Shown here in pieces: positions 1-10,925 of a DNA stretch of 64,000 nucleotides. The position numbers and the translations under genes are program-made. The notes beneath the pieces were generated by a model. It saw only the letters and a program-made list of their open reading frames with translations. It ran no database searches and was not told where the DNA came from. Every line of letters starts with the position of its first letter. Position 1 is the first letter of the stretch. This DNA is from Saccharomyces mikatae IFO 1815 (lineage: Eukaryota; Ascomycota; Saccharomycetes; Saccharomycetales; Saccharomycetaceae): NCBI RefSeq assembly GCF_947241705.1, contig NC_079267.1, positions 584,501-648,500 of the forward strand, read 5' to 3'.

Positions 1-618
1 AATGGCCAGGCGATACCGCCTGTAATCCGTTAATCTAAAGATAGATAGATGGATAATCATGGACTGTCTCAAAAGGTATAGCTACACAGGCACATGGCGA
101 CGCATCATGGTACTTGTGGATGAGCACACGCACCCTCGCTTTCGCCCATCATAGCATTATATGCTGATAAAACCTGCACCTGCACCTGCTTAAATAAACA
201 AGGGTGTTGCAAGATCATAGTACGCAAAGAGAGATTTCATAGCAGAGTCTCCCACATACGTGTATAGTCTATGCCTGACCCGGTATTACAAAGACCATTG
301 TAGTATTGATTTAACCGGATTATATTTACTATGAGTGACTATATATGTTTTACGGAAAATTACCCTGCAGTGAAGGGTGAAAAAATAGTGGAAATTGGAG
401 GAAGAACTATTAGTTATGGACCCTCCTGGGGATTGAGAAATTCCCGATGTCTTGTTACGGTGCAGATCGTCACCTAAGGAAGCGTTCGTTTATTCAGTTG
501 TTCCGTTTACTTTCTTTATATCTGAAAGTACGCTTTTTTTTAGTTTAATTTCTACATTTCCTTATCTTCTTTTGTTTGTTTTGACACACCCCTATCAAGT
601 ATATTGGTTTTGTAAACA
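1..618. other. intergenic region upstream of ENT2
   Basis: No gene is visible here. In S. cerevisiae the next gene to the left is HMX1, transcribed leftward, so this stretch probably holds that gene's promoter as well as the ENT2 promoter. HMX1 itself is outside the window. A CACCC core at 131-135 resembles an Aft1 site but misses the last consensus base. A short CACCTG direct repeat lies near 178-190. Pyrimidine-rich DNA at about 500-560 precedes the ENT2 start, as is usual for yeast leaders. Confidence 0.6.
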
Positions 619-2384
619 ATGTCTAAGCAGTTTGTTCGTTCTGCAAAGAACATGATGAAAGGCTACTCGTCCACACAAGTGCTCGTGAGAGATGCTACAG
701 CGAACGACTCAAGGACTCCTTCGATAGATACTCTTGATGATTTGGCACAAAGATCTTACGATTCAGTGGACTTCTTCGAGATCATGGATATGCTGGACAA
801 GAGGTTGAACGATAAGGGCAAATACTGGAGACACGTGGCCAAATCCTTGACCGTTTTGGATTATCTTGTTCGTTTTGGCAGTGAGAATTGTGTGCTGTGG
901 TGCAGAGAGAATTTTTATGTAATAAAGACATTGAGGGAGTTCAGACACGAAAATGAGTCTGGATTTGATGAAGGACAAATAATCAGAGTGAAGGCCAAAG
1001 AACTGGTCTCTTTGTTGAACGATGATGAAAGGTTGCGTGAGGAAAGATCTATGAATACAAGAAACAGAAGAGACCGCAGTGCTGCAAGACCAAGGCCAAG
1101 AAGACAAAGAACAAGGAGTAACCCACACGATTCTTCTCCTTCCTATCAGAATGATTTAGAAAAGGCTCTGGAAGAAAGCAGAATTACCGCTCAAGAAGAT
1201 GAACAACGCAGAAGGGAATTGGCTCAGTACGACGATGAAGATCCTGATTTCCAAGCAGCTTTACAACTGAGTAAAGAAGAAGAGGAATTGAAGCAATTAC
1301 AAGAACTACAAAGGTTACAGAATCAACAACAATCCTTGTCTCAAATGCAAGTTCCTGTACAACAACAGCAAGAGCAACCAGCATACTACGATATTTTTGG
1401 TAATCCAATATCTCAAGATGAATACTTACAGTATCAATATCAACAAGATCAGGAGCAAGCAATGGCACAGCAAAGATGGTTGGACCAGCAGCAGGAACAG
1501 CAGCAGTTGGCCGAACAACAGTATTTCCAGCAGCAGCAACAAGCAGCAGCAGTTGCTGCTACGAATGCCATGGAACAACAGCATACAGCAGCTAATATGC
1601 AACAACAACAACAGCCCGTCGACTTCCAACAACCTTTGCCAACGGGTTCCAATAATCCATTTTCCATGGATAATCTTGAAAGACAAAAGCAAGAACAACA
1701 ACATGCCCAATTGCAGAGACAACAGGAAGAAGCCAGGCAACAACAGGAACAATTGAAACTGCAACAACTACAAAGACAGCAGCAAGAAGAAGCGCAACTT
1801 CAACAGAGAAGACAACAGGAAGAATCTCATTTGCAACAGCAACAAGCTCAATTGCAATTGCAGCAGCAACAGACTCAGTTTCAACAGCAACCTTTGAAAC
1901 AAACAAGAACAGGAAATCAATCTATTTCGGATAAATACAACGACTTAAATACGTTGTTGGCAACTGGTACAGGGACAGATACTTTCGGTAACACCGGAGA
2001 AGCACGTATCCCTGCTCAACACACCAAGACAGGCACTTTCATAAATTCTCAAGGTACAGGGTATAAACAGGTTATAAATGAACCCAAGAATAATCCTTTC
2101 CTAAGCAACCAGTACACCGGTTTACCAAGCACCAATATCGTTCCCACACAAACGGGTTATGGATTTGGCAATCAACCTCAAAGCCCTCCCGCTAACTCTC
2201 CTCCACAAAATTCTATTAATGTAAGCTACTCTCAATCACAGCAACAACCACAATACACCCAGGGCTATCAACAACAACAACAACAGCCACAATACGCTCA
2301 AAATATCCAGCAACAACCACAATACGCTCAAAATATCCAGCAACAACCGCAATATACCCAAAACTATCACCAGGGTTCCTCACA

Positions 2385-2415
<31 letters not shown>

Positions 2416-2457
2416 GGATATGCTCCTGACCAAGGTATAAGCTTGATTGATCTTTGA
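619..2457 (+). CDS. ENT2: Epsin-2, clathrin adaptor for endocytosis
   Basis: This 612-residue protein binds PtdIns(4,5)P2 and links ubiquitinated cargo and clathrin at endocytic patches on the plasma membrane. The N-terminal ENTH domain (about residues 1-145) opens MSKQFVRSAKNMMKGYS, as in yeast epsins. Two ubiquitin-interacting motifs follow at about 175-190 (LEKALEESRI) and 205-220 (DFQAALQLSKEEEEL). A long Gln-rich region comes next, with two NPF motifs (NNPFSMD and NNPFLSN) for EH-domain partners such as Pan1 and Ede1. The protein ends in a clathrin box, SLIDL. The length fits S. cerevisiae Ent2 (613). The paralog Ent1 is the alternative, but the position beside HRD3 and the sequence favour ENT2. 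The C-terminal Gln tract contains tandem repeats described separately. Confidence 0.97.
2281..2415 (+). repeat. 30-bp tandem repeat plus CAG/CAA run in ENT2
   Basis: Two identical 30-bp units lie at 2281-2310 and 2311-2340 apart from one base (cag/caa at the second codon), and a third, diverged unit follows at 2341-2370. Each encodes a ten-residue block of the type QQPQYAQNIQ. A run of CAG and CAA codons follows from 2383 to 2415. All units are multiples of three bases, so copy-number changes keep the frame open. Confidence 0.9.
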
Positions 2458-2839
2458 TACGATCTTTTGTATATACATTTTTTGCCATAGATACATATAC
2501 AACGTACTCAACATATACAAAATATTAATATATCTGTGTATTCGATCAGTTCCTATTAATCAGAAGGTACAACTGGAGGTAAAACAAGAAACCAGAAATG
2601 CAGGCTTAATATTAAAGGGCTCCATCACGGGCCCTTCTTTTCCTCTTTTCGGTTTCTGCTAATTTATATGCTTTCTTGCTGCTCCCTCGGAAAAAGTCAA
2701 CAGCGTACTTTTACATTAACGGCAGATCGCAGTAAATAAGGTAACGAAGACTCTTTTCTGAAAAATAGAAAAGAACAGTCCATTCGAAGTTTATACTCCA
2801 CTATTGGTTTTAACCCCTGCCAGTTATATCAAATAAATT

Positions 2840-5326
2840 ATGATAATACTCTTAACGTACCTGTGCGTGATAGGTAACGCAATTTTGCTAATAAGGGCCA
2901 ATTCGATAGCGGACCCTTGGCCTGAAGTGCAAAATCTATTATGTAGTATAACCAAGTCCAGAGATCCGATGAAAGAGGCTGCATTGGAACCCAATGCAGA
3001 TGAGTTTGTTGGGTTCTATGTGCCAATGGATTACTCCCCACGTAATGAGGAAAAAAACTATCAGCATATATGGCGAAACGAAATTACAGATTCCCAACGT
3101 TATATTTACGAATTACTTGTAGAGTCCAGCGAACAATTCAATAACTCAGAAGCTACATATACTCTTAGTCAAATTCATCTGTGGAATCAATATGATTTTC
3201 CGCAAAATATAACTTTGGCATTCAAATACCTGGAAAAATTTAATGATTTGACTCATTTCACCAATCACTCAGCCATTTTCGACCTGGCTGTAATGTATGC
3301 AACGGGAGGAAGTGCATCTGGTAATGGCCAGACCGTGATTCCTCAAGATTCTGCTAAGGCATTGCTATATTACCAAAGGGCTGCCCAATTAGGGAATTTA
3401 AAAGCTAAACAAGTGTTAGCTTATAAATATTATTCCGGCTTTAACGTTCCCAGAAATTTCCATAAATCCTTGATTTTATACAGAGACATTGCTGAAGAGC
3501 TGAGAAAATCGTATTCCAGAGACGAATGGGACATTGTATTTCCCACGTGGGAAAGTTATAACGTGAGAATATCAGATTTCGAAAGTGGATTATTAGGAAA
3601 AGGTTTGAATTCTGTTCAGTCCTCTACGATAAGAAAAAGAACTACAAGACCGGATATTGGTTCACCGTTTATTGCACAAGTTAATGGTGTACAATTGACA
3701 TTTCAATTCGAACCGATGGGCAGGTTCACTTTCAACGATAACGATGGTCAAATTAGTAGTGACGAAGATGACGACGATGCCAGTGAAAGAAGAATCATTA
3801 GGATATATTATGCAGCTTTGAATGATTACAAAGGGACTTATTCGCAAAGCAGGAATTGCGAGCGCGCTAAAAACTTGTTGGAATTAACTTATAAGGAATT
3901 TCAACCTCATGTGGAAAACCTAGACTCTTTGCAAATTTTCTATTACATCCGTTGCTTACAGTTATTGGGGCACATGTACTTCACTGGTGAAGGTTCCTCG
4001 AAGCCTAATATACCTATGGCTGAAGAGATTTTGGCCACATCGTTAGAAATAAGCAAAAAGGTCAATGGACCTATTGGTAGAGCATGCATAGATCTAGGCT
4101 TAATAAATCAATACATCACTGGAAATGTATCGAAAGCAATTTCGTATTACATGAAAGCTATGAAAACACACACCAACAATGGGATTGTGGAATTCCAACT
4201 ATCTAAATTGGCCACTTTATATCCTGATAAAAAAATCGGAGACCCATTCAACTTAATGGAAAATGCATACCTGAACGGGTTTATTCCAGCTATATATGAA
4301 TTTGCAGTAATGGTTGAATCTGGAATGAACAGTAAAAGCAGCGTAGAAAACACTGCTTATTTGTTTAAGACATTTGTTGATGAAAACGAAGCTATCATGG
4401 CACCTGAATTGAGGACAGCATTTGCTGAATTGATTAACGATCATTCAGAAGTGGCTTTATGGGCATATTCCCAGCTTGCTGAGCAGGGCTATGAAACTGC
4501 ACAAGTCTCTGCCGCCTACTTAATGTATCAGTTGCCATATGAGTTGGAGGATCCTCCAAGAACTACGGATCCGAGAAAAACTTTGGCAATTTCCTACTAT
4601 ACAAGAGCTTTCAAACAGGGAAATACAGATGCCGGTGTTGTTGCTGGAGATATCTATTTCCAGATGCAGAATTACAGCAAGGCTATAGCTCTTTATCAGG
4701 GTGCCGCCCTGAAATATTCCGTACAAGCAATCTGGAACCTAGGATATATGCATGAACATGGGCTAGGCGTAAACAGAGATTTCCATCTTGCCAAACGTTA
4801 TTACGATCAGGTGTTGGAACACGATCATAAATTTTATTTAGCTTCCAAATTGAGTGTGTTCAAATTACATCTCAAGTCGTGGTTGACTTGGATCACTAGG
4901 GGAAAAGTAAACTATTGGGAACCCACCATACCTTTCAATAACGAAGATATTCAACACTCAAAGACGTCATGGTACAAGCAATTGACTAACATCTTACAAA
5001 GAATGAGGCACAAAGAGGATAGTGTAAGGGCTGCAGAGGATTCTCATAAACATAGATCTGCTGCACAAAATGGTGTTACTGATAGAAATGAGAATGAAGT
5101 GGAAGTTTCCGAAATATTGGGCTTCCAAATGGAGGATCTAATCACCATGGGATGCATCTTAGGGATATTCCTACTAAGCATACTGATGAGTACTTTGGCA
5201 GCCCGTAGAGGCTGGAATGTTCGCTTCAATGGTGCTCAGTTGAACGCAAATGGAAATCAGCAGCAGCAGCAGCAAGCTCAAGGTCCTCCTGGCTGGGACT
5301 TCAACGTGCAGGTATTCGCCATATGA
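2840..5326 (+). CDS. HRD3: Hrd3, ER membrane subunit of the HRD ubiquitin ligase
   Basis: The 828-residue protein stabilises the ubiquitin ligase Hrd1 and receives misfolded glycoproteins with Yos9 in ER-associated degradation (ERAD-L/M). A hydrophobic signal peptide covers about residues 1-20. The luminal part carries many Sel1-type repeats, for example [21 protein letters not shown] and [16 protein letters not shown], and several N-x-S/T sites. A single membrane span lies at about 767-787 ([18 protein letters not shown]), followed by a short cytosolic tail with a small Gln run. S. cerevisiae Hrd3 has 833 residues, and identity to my memory of it is near 90%. The start is the first ATG and directly opens the signal peptide. 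Confidence 0.97.
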   Translation: MIILLTYLCVIGNAILLIRANSIADPWPEVQNLLCSITKSRDPMKEAALEPNADEFVGFYVPMDYSPRNEEKNYQHIWRNEITDSQRYIYELLVESSEQFNNSEATYTLSQIHLWNQYDFPQNITLAFKYLEKFNDLTHFTNHSAIFDLAVMYATGGSASGNGQTVIPQDSAKALLYYQRAAQLGNLKAKQVLAYKYYSGFNVPRNFHKSLILYRDIAEELRKSYSRDEWDIVFPTWESYNVRISDFESGLLGKGLNSVQSSTIRKRTTRPDIGSPFIAQVNGVQLTFQFEPMGRFTFNDNDGQISSDEDDDDASERRIIRIYYAALNDYKGTYSQSRNCERAKNLLELTYKEFQPHVENLDSLQIFYYIRCLQLLGHMYFTGEGSSKPNIPMAEEILATSLEISKKVNGPIGRACIDLGLINQYITGNVSKAISYYMKAMKTHTNNGIVEFQLSKLATLYPDKKIGDPFNLMENAYLNGFIPAIYEFAVMVESGMNSKSSVENTAYLFKTFVDENEAIMAPELRTAFAELINDHSEVALWAYSQLAEQGYETAQVSAAYLMYQLPYELEDPPRTTDPRKTLAISYYTRAFKQGNTDAGVVAGDIYFQMQNYSKAIALYQGAALKYSVQAIWNLGYMHEHGLGVNRDFHLAKRYYDQVLEHDHKFYLASKLSVFKLHLKSWLTWITRGKVNYWEPTIPFNNEDIQHSKTSWYKQLTNILQRMRHKEDSVRAAEDSHKHRSAAQNGVTDRNENEVEVSEILGFQMEDLITMGCILGIFLLSILMSTLAARRGWNVRFNGAQLNANGNQQQQQQAQGPPGWDFNVQVFAI

Positions 5327-5582
5327 TGTGGTTTGTATAGATATATAGACTATCCATATAAATCACCTACGCATTACCCGCACGCTAACAACAAAACGAA
5401 CAGCGAAAGAAAAAATAAGCAAAATCAACGGAGAACTACCACCTAAAGCTAAGACAGCATTAAAATCAACACAGTTTCGAAGAGTGAAAGTGCGTGAGTG
5501 TAGGTGGTACAATTGGCTTTCAGGTTCAGACAGTAATAATTCATAAGTGAAGGATAACAGATAAATTAAAAGCAGCATACAA

Positions 5583-6476
5583 ATGGTGGTCATAGCTAAT
5601 GCACACAACGAATTAATTCATGACGCTGTTCTAGATTACTACGGGAAGCGCCTCGCTACCTGCTCCTCTGACAAGACAATCAAGGTTTTTGAGGTTGAGG
5701 GAGAAACACACAAGTTAATAGACACACTGACTGGCCATGAAGGTCCAGTTTGGCGCGTTGATTGGGCGCATCCTAAATTCGGAACCATTTTGGCATCGTG
5801 CTCTTATGATGGTAAAGTATTAATCTGGAAGGAAGAGAATGGTAGATGGTCCCAAATTGCTGTCCATGCAGTTCATTCCGCTTCTGTTAACTCCGTTCAA
5901 TGGGCACCTCATGAATATGGGCCCTTACTATTAGTTGCTTCTTCTGATGGTAAGGTCTCCGTAGTGGAATTCAAGGAGAATGGTACCACTTCCCCAATAA
6001 TCATCGATGCTCATGCCATTGGTGTCAACTCTGCTTCTTGGGCCCCAGCTACCGTTGAAGAAGATGGGGAACACAATGGTGCCAAAGAATCACGCAAGTT
6101 TGTCACTGGGGGTGCTGACAATTTGGTAAAGATTTGGAAGTACAATTCAGATGCACAAACTTATGTCCTGGAAAGTACATTAGAGGGTCACAGTGACTGG
6201 GTGAGAGACGTAGCATGGTCTCCAACTGTTCTTCTACGTTCTTATTTGGCTAGTGTTTCTCAAGACCGCACCTGTATCATCTGGACCCAAGATAATGAGC
6301 AAGGCCCATGGAAAAAAACTTTACTGAAAGAAGAGAAATTTCCGGATGTTTTATGGAGGGCCAGTTGGTCTCTATCAGGTAATGTACTAGCCCTTTCTGG
6401 TGGCGATAATAAAGTCACATTATGGAAGGAAAATCTTGAGGGTAAATGGGAACCTGCTGGTGAAGTCCATCAATGA
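5583..6476 (+). CDS. SEC13: Sec13, COPII outer-coat and nuclear-pore WD40 protein
   Basis: The 297 residues are almost entirely WD40 blades, six in number and ending in motifs such as TIKVFE, VLIWKEE, LVKIWKY and CIIWTQ. With Sec31 it forms the COPII cage for ER-to-Golgi vesicles. It is also a member of the Nup84 nuclear-pore subcomplex and of the SEACAT complex that controls TORC1. The open six-blade form, completed by a blade from its partner, is known for the family. The length equals that of S. cerevisiae Sec13. It lies in tandem with HRD3, with 256 bp between them. Confidence 0.97.
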   Translation: MVVIANAHNELIHDAVLDYYGKRLATCSSDKTIKVFEVEGETHKLIDTLTGHEGPVWRVDWAHPKFGTILASCSYDGKVLIWKEENGRWSQIAVHAVHSASVNSVQWAPHEYGPLLLVASSDGKVSVVEFKENGTTSPIIIDAHAIGVNSASWAPATVEEDGEHNGAKESRKFVTGGADNLVKIWKYNSDAQTYVLESTLEGHSDWVRDVAWSPTVLLRSYLASVSQDRTCIIWTQDNEQGPWKKTLLKEEKFPDVLWRASWSLSGNVLALSGGDNKVTLWKENLEGKWEPAGEVHQ

Positions 6477-6828
6477 AAGAGATCAAGAATTAAGAAAATG
6501 AAATGTTTAAAAGAATAAAACCATTGATGGGTCCATCAACAAATATTTGAAGAGAAAAGAAAGCATGATGTACAGTAAACATGTAATATTTAAAAAATTT
6601 ACGAAAGTTTTCAAAGAAGCTTATTCGACTTTTCATTTCTTTTGTTTTCTGCAAGTTCTTATATATCAAAATTGTCATAGTTATGTCATATACAAACACG
6701 AACGAATAAAATAATTGACTTATATACAATAGATAGAAGAACTGCTCTTCAAAAAAAGCTGAAGTCATTATAGGCTGAATACATGTTCACTCGTTACGTA
6801 ATATAGATGTGTTTATGTCACTAGAAAA

Positions 6829-7764
6829 TTATAATTCCTCCATTACTGCGGCAATCAATTCCTGTACGTCATTGGAGGCGATTTTACCATTCTCCAATAC
6901 TTCAGCGTGAGTCGCTTTACCCTTCTCTAGTGGTACAGGCGATTCATCCAGTGCACTGGCAGGGCTATCAACGACACAATTATTAGTTATTAAACTCAAG
7001 GCCAAGACCCTCCATCCGCAGTGTCTTGCAACAATGACCTCGGGGACAGTACTCATTCCGACAGCATCTCCTCCAAGCATTCTTATCATTCTGGATTCTG
7101 CTCTCGTTTCAAAGGTAGGGCCAGATACAAACGTATAAGTACCCTCATGTAAGGGCCTTTGAATCTTTAGTTCTTTCCACTTCTTGAATAAAAGCTTTCT
7201 CAACTCCAGGTCATATGCATCACTCAAGGCTAAGAAACGAGGTCCAACTTCATCCAAGTTGGGGCCTCTCAAAGGGTGCTGGCCAGCAAGACCAGGGATG
7301 TTCAAATGGTCATAAATGCACATTAGGTCACAGGCTTGGTATTTCGCATTTATACCACCGGCGGCATTGGTGACAATTAAATTATGGACGTGGCCCATGT
7401 GATTAAGCACTCTAATAGGGAAAGTACTTTCAAATAATGTGTTCCCTTCATATCCATGAAGACGCCCATTCATTAAAACTACGGGTGAACCATTCATAGA
7501 TCCGAACATAAGCGTGCCGGAATGGCCTGGAACTGTACTTCTCTTAAATCCTGGAATATCTTGGTATGGGACCGTGACTGGAGGTGGACTATCTATTGAT
7601 AACTTGGTGGATATCCCTCCTAGTCCTGAACCACATATGATTAAAGTTCTTGGGGGCTTGAAATTTGCTGTATTTTTAAAGTGTGGTTCCAAGATAGCAG
7701 AAAGATACGCAGCAGCCTTGGCAATTGCTTCGCGTTGTTGATTTACGGTCAAGATGTCACTCAT
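6829..7764 (-). CDS. PNP1: Purine nucleoside phosphorylase
   Basis: The 311-residue cytosolic enzyme splits inosine and guanosine with phosphate to the free base and ribose-1-phosphate. It also accepts nicotinamide riboside in yeast NAD salvage. Family signatures are visible in order: a phosphate-binding segment CGSGLGGI (about residue 45), the purine-pocket segment VTNAAGGIN, and the C-terminal FVSGPTFETRAESRM followed by GGDAVGMSTVPEV. It converges with SEC13 and diverges from CLB4. The start ATG at 7764 agrees with the family N-terminus. Confidence 0.96.
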   Translation of the reverse strand: MSDILTVNQQREAIAKAAAYLSAILEPHFKNTANFKPPRTLIICGSGLGGISTKLSIDSPPPVTVPYQDIPGFKRSTVPGHSGTLMFGSMNGSPVVLMNGRLHGYEGNTLFESTFPIRVLNHMGHVHNLIVTNAAGGINAKYQACDLMCIYDHLNIPGLAGQHPLRGPNLDEVGPRFLALSDAYDLELRKLLFKKWKELKIQRPLHEGTYTFVSGPTFETRAESRMIRMLGGDAVGMSTVPEVIVARHCGWRVLALSLITNNCVVDSPASALDESPVPLEKGKATHAEVLENGKIASNDVQELIAAVMEEL

Positions 7765-7868
7765 TTCTTTAGCGTATCAGGGTTATCTTACATATAGTAG
7801 AGGGTTAGTTCAATATTGGGCACACTACTTCTACTCTTTGCTTCGAGATTTCCTTCTCTTTCCGCTTC

Positions 7869-7875
7869 GTAAACA
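7869..7875 (+). promoter_or_regulatory. candidate forkhead (Fkh1/2) site upstream of CLB4
   Basis: GTAAACA matches the RTAAAYA core bound by Fkh1/Fkh2 and lies 178 bp before the CLB4 ATG. Forkhead control of G2/M cyclins is established in yeast. A single seven-base match is weak evidence. Confidence 0.3.
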
Positions 7876-7880
7876 CTGAA

Positions 7881-7913
7881 ACAAAAACAAAAACAAAAAC
7901 AAAAACAAAAACA
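7881..7913 (+). repeat. ACAAAA microsatellite between PNP1 and CLB4
   Basis: About five tandem copies of ACAAAA lie in the divergent PNP1-CLB4 promoter region. A further degenerate copy follows a short TGAA interruption. Confidence 0.9.
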
Positions 7914-8046
7914 ATGAAACAAAAACAATATTTATTGTGGTCCGTCTAAGGTTTTCAATTTTTAAGTAGTAAAATCTTGTATTTTGAAAGCAGTGTCCTT
8001 TATTGAAAACCTGGCGGTCCTGATCAAACAAGGAAATTGAGCAAGG

Positions 8047-9423
8047 ATGTTTGACAGGAACAATGTACAACCCTCACGATCTACTTTGGCAGGTGGTATC
8101 GAGATCCTGGAAGAAAATGCAGATCAAGAAGTTGAAAATGTACTATACCGTGGAACACAAAAGGGTATGAAAAGGCTAGAAAAAAGACAGAGAAGAGTAG
8201 CATTGGGTGATGTAACTTCTCAAAAGGCAAATAAAATACACAATGCCATTCATAATAAATTTCATCTGACGAGAAATTACTTTGATAAAGAGAATATACA
8301 CTCACCAGCTATACAAAAAGAACAGAAAAATACAGGGGATGACGAAAGGAACTGTCTATTGGTTGATAGTTCTGATGATTCTTTTACTGATGAAGAACAG
8401 GGTGATGAATACGATATTGACGATTTGCTAAGTAGGAGAATAAAAGACCAGCAGCTTCAAACCAGTGAGGTCTATGAAGATTCCGATGGAGAAATGCAAG
8501 AGGCCAGTGAGGAGGATGTTGAAAATGCAGTTGAACCGTTATCTCCTATAAACAACGATGAAATTCAGAATGAATTGGACAAGGCATTTGAAAAATACTT
8601 TCAGTCGGTTCCAAATCCACTAGATGATGACACTAATGACGTGGTTATGGTTGTGGAGTATGCCTCGGATATATTTTATTACTTGAGGGAGCTTGAAGTA
8701 AAATATAGGCCGAATCCGTATTATATGCAAAATCAAATAGAACTGACATGGCCATTCAGGCGAACAATGATAGACTGGTTAGTTCAGCTGCACTTTAGGT
8801 TCCAGCTTCTGCCAGAAACATTGTACCTGACGATCAATATAGTAGATAGGTTTCTATCGAAGAAAACCGTCACTTTGAACAGGTTTCAACTGGTTGGCGT
8901 GTCTGCTTTATTTATTGCCGCCAAGTTCGAAGAAATTAACTGTCCCACGTTGGATGATCTAGTTTACATGCTGGAAAACACATATAGCAGAGATGATATC
9001 ATTAAAGCAGAACAATATATGATAGACACTCTAGAATTTGAGATTGGTTGGCCAGGACCCATGCCTTTTTTAAGAAGAATAAGCAAGGCTGATGATTATG
9101 ATTTTGAACCAAGAACATTAGCAAAGTATTTATTGGAAACTACAATAGTAGAACCAAGATTAGTGGCTGCTGCTCCAAGCTGGTTGGCTGCTGGTGCGTA
9201 TTTCCTGAGCAAAATAATTCTTGGTTCGAATGATTGGTCTTTAAAGCATGTATTCTACTCAGGATATACATCTAGTCAAATAGTTCCTTTAGCGTCACTG
9301 ATATTAGAAAACTGTAAAAATGCATCCCGACGTCATCATTCGGTTTGGAAAAAGTACTTTGATCAAAAGCATTATCGCTGTTCTCAGATTGTAGAAGAAT
9401 GGATTCTTTCGACAGAAACTTAA
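8047..9423 (+). CDS. CLB4: B-type cyclin Clb4
   Basis: This 458-residue cyclin activates Cdc28 in S/G2 and helps spindle assembly and orientation. A destruction-box-like RRVALGDVTS lies at about residues 49-58. An acidic, poorly conserved stretch follows, and then the cyclin fold from about 203 (VEYASDIFYYLRELEVKYRP) to the C-terminus, including WPFRRTMIDWLVQLHFRF and FIAAKFEEI. S. cerevisiae Clb4 has 460 residues. The cyclin fold is nearly the same, but the first 40 residues and the acidic region differ strongly. The paralog Clb3 is less likely because the gene sits between PNP1 and ATG38 as in S. cerevisiae. Confidence 0.95.
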   Translation: MFDRNNVQPSRSTLAGGIEILEENADQEVENVLYRGTQKGMKRLEKRQRRVALGDVTSQKANKIHNAIHNKFHLTRNYFDKENIHSPAIQKEQKNTGDDERNCLLVDSSDDSFTDEEQGDEYDIDDLLSRRIKDQQLQTSEVYEDSDGEMQEASEEDVENAVEPLSPINNDEIQNELDKAFEKYFQSVPNPLDDDTNDVVMVVEYASDIFYYLRELEVKYRPNPYYMQNQIELTWPFRRTMIDWLVQLHFRFQLLPETLYLTINIVDRFLSKKTVTLNRFQLVGVSALFIAAKFEEINCPTLDDLVYMLENTYSRDDIIKAEQYMIDTLEFEIGWPGPMPFLRRISKADDYDFEPRTLAKYLLETTIVEPRLVAAAPSWLAAGAYFLSKIILGSNDWSLKHVFYSGYTSSQIVPLASLILENCKNASRRHHSVWKKYFDQKHYRCSQIVEEWILSTET

Positions 9424-9857
9424 CTTTTGTACCCAATCGATCTAATTTCTCAATGTTAAAATTCTTGCAAGTGGGAAGCATATCTTTTTTACTTCGGTTT
9501 TAATTTGAGAAGGGTCATATTTCATTAATCCACGTAGATATATTTTACCACGCACATACACACACATATATATACATATATACATATATATACGAATGCA
9601 TCCTTATTTTGGTTTATATTAGTACCACGAAGTCTGACCCAGTTGACGTTTGCCTTCTTTCTATCGGATCACATTCGACAACAATCGGACAGGTTTCCTC
9701 AGTAAAGGCCGATTTCAGAGTGAGAGATACGACCTACATGCGCTATTCTTTAAGTGATTGGTGTTTGTAGTAGATAAAGAATTAAATCCGATTTCTAACC
9801 AAATCCAAATATGACCTGAGACTTTTTATATTGCACAGAGAAATCAAATTTTCTCGC
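9424..9857. other. gene-free convergent spacer with TA/CA microsatellite
   Basis: This is the 3' spacer between convergent CLB4 and ATG38. A run of alternating CA and TA dinucleotides at about 9549-9592 is the only structure I see. TATATA-rich DNA of this type commonly serves as a yeast 3'-end (efficiency) element. Confidence 0.6.
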
Positions 9858-10614
9858 CTAGTTTTGTTGTTTATCTCTTCTTTGCTTTGCACTTTCTACT
9901 AAGCTGTCCCAACGCTCCCTTAGTCGTCCAATTTCATTAGACAGTTTTTTATTCTCTCTCGTAACTTGATCAATTTTCATGCCATATTCCTTGAATTTTT
10001 TCTGTTCATAGAGCACTAACTCTTTTTTGAATTGTTCCAGTCTCAAGTTGATCTTCATTTCCAAGCTTTTAGAGTTTTTTCCTGCTTCCACTTTCGTCTG
10101 CATATCATTGTTCAAATTGAATTGTAAACGATTTAAAATTGACATGAGAATTGGATCGTTAATGGGGTTTAACGTGTCCTGGTATTCTGAATCATCCCAA
10201 TTTCTTGTATTTCCTATTCCATTCATCGGGGTTCTGTTATTTAAAATGACGGATCCAATAAGCATGTTGTTGTTAACAATCCCAATGTTATTTTCTTCTA
10301 GTGACTGCTTTTCAATCAAAAGCTCTAATTCCTGAATTTTGGCTGTAATGTCCTGTTTCAGTAAATCAATGGCTTGCGTAACGTCATCACTTAGTTTATT
10401 CTGAGATAAATTTTCGTTCTGTGGACCTAATACTTCAATGGCTTCTTGGTACTTTGTTCTTGCATTAGCAAAATCTCCTCTTCGACATTCCTGTTCAGCG
10501 CCCTCTATTATGGTATAAACCTGAATATAAGTATTGTTTATAATTCTCGTTAGTCTCCATTCATTGAAAAAATAATATATAAATCAAAAAACATACTTCT
10601 GCTAAAGTACACAT
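9858..10614 (-). CDS. ATG38: Atg38, subunit of autophagy PI3-kinase complex I (spliced)
   Basis: The gene is split, as in S. cerevisiae YLR211C. Exon 1 (10614-10597) encodes only MCTLAE. The intron runs 10596-10521, with donor GTATGT, a branch-like GACTAAC and acceptor TTCAG. Exon 2 (10520-9858) continues VYTIIEGAEQEC. The product has 226 residues, equal to the S. cerevisiae protein. Atg38 bridges Vps15-Vps34 and Atg14-Vps30 and keeps complex I stable at the phagophore assembly site. An N-terminal MIT-like helical domain (about 1-75) is followed by a disordered middle and a C-terminal coiled coil (about 150-215, LRLEQFKKELVLYEQKKFKE). Residue 2 is Cys where I recall Ser. An out-of-frame ATG lies five bases upstream (see findings). 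Confidence 0.93.
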
Positions 10615-10925
10615 TCCATCACTAAGTTTTGTACGACTGTTGTTGAATCAAGCTAGTTCGGCGTTACAGAATATAGAGTGCACCTTTCATCCCACTTTGA
10701 ATAGTACTTTCCAGTTTTCAACCCCTTCGGGTCCAGGAACCGAAAAGAGGCGCTATCAGTATATGCAATGATGAAAAAGGTATAGAGCTTTATAGATATT
10801 ACAATACAATATATAATTTATGAATGGGAATAATACATCTGAAGCGGTTTTTGATATTGATAATTGACTGTGTCATTACAAAATGAATTGGTAAAGGTGA
10901 GAATTTTTAAAGAATAAGAGGATCA
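10615..10925. other. spacer between ATG38 start and TUB4 end
   Basis: This holds the ATG38 promoter and the TUB4 3' region, both genes being on the minus strand. I see AT-rich DNA and no repeat, RNA gene or strong motif. Confidence 0.55.

Noticed and set aside
763-1128. 121-residue minus-strand frame inside ENT2
   Set aside because: Antisense to the conserved ENTH domain; codon pattern is a shadow of the real gene.
2696-2712. CAGCGT sequence upstream of HRD3 as an unfolded-protein-response element
   Set aside because: Only the six-base core fits; the flanks do not match the Hac1 element.
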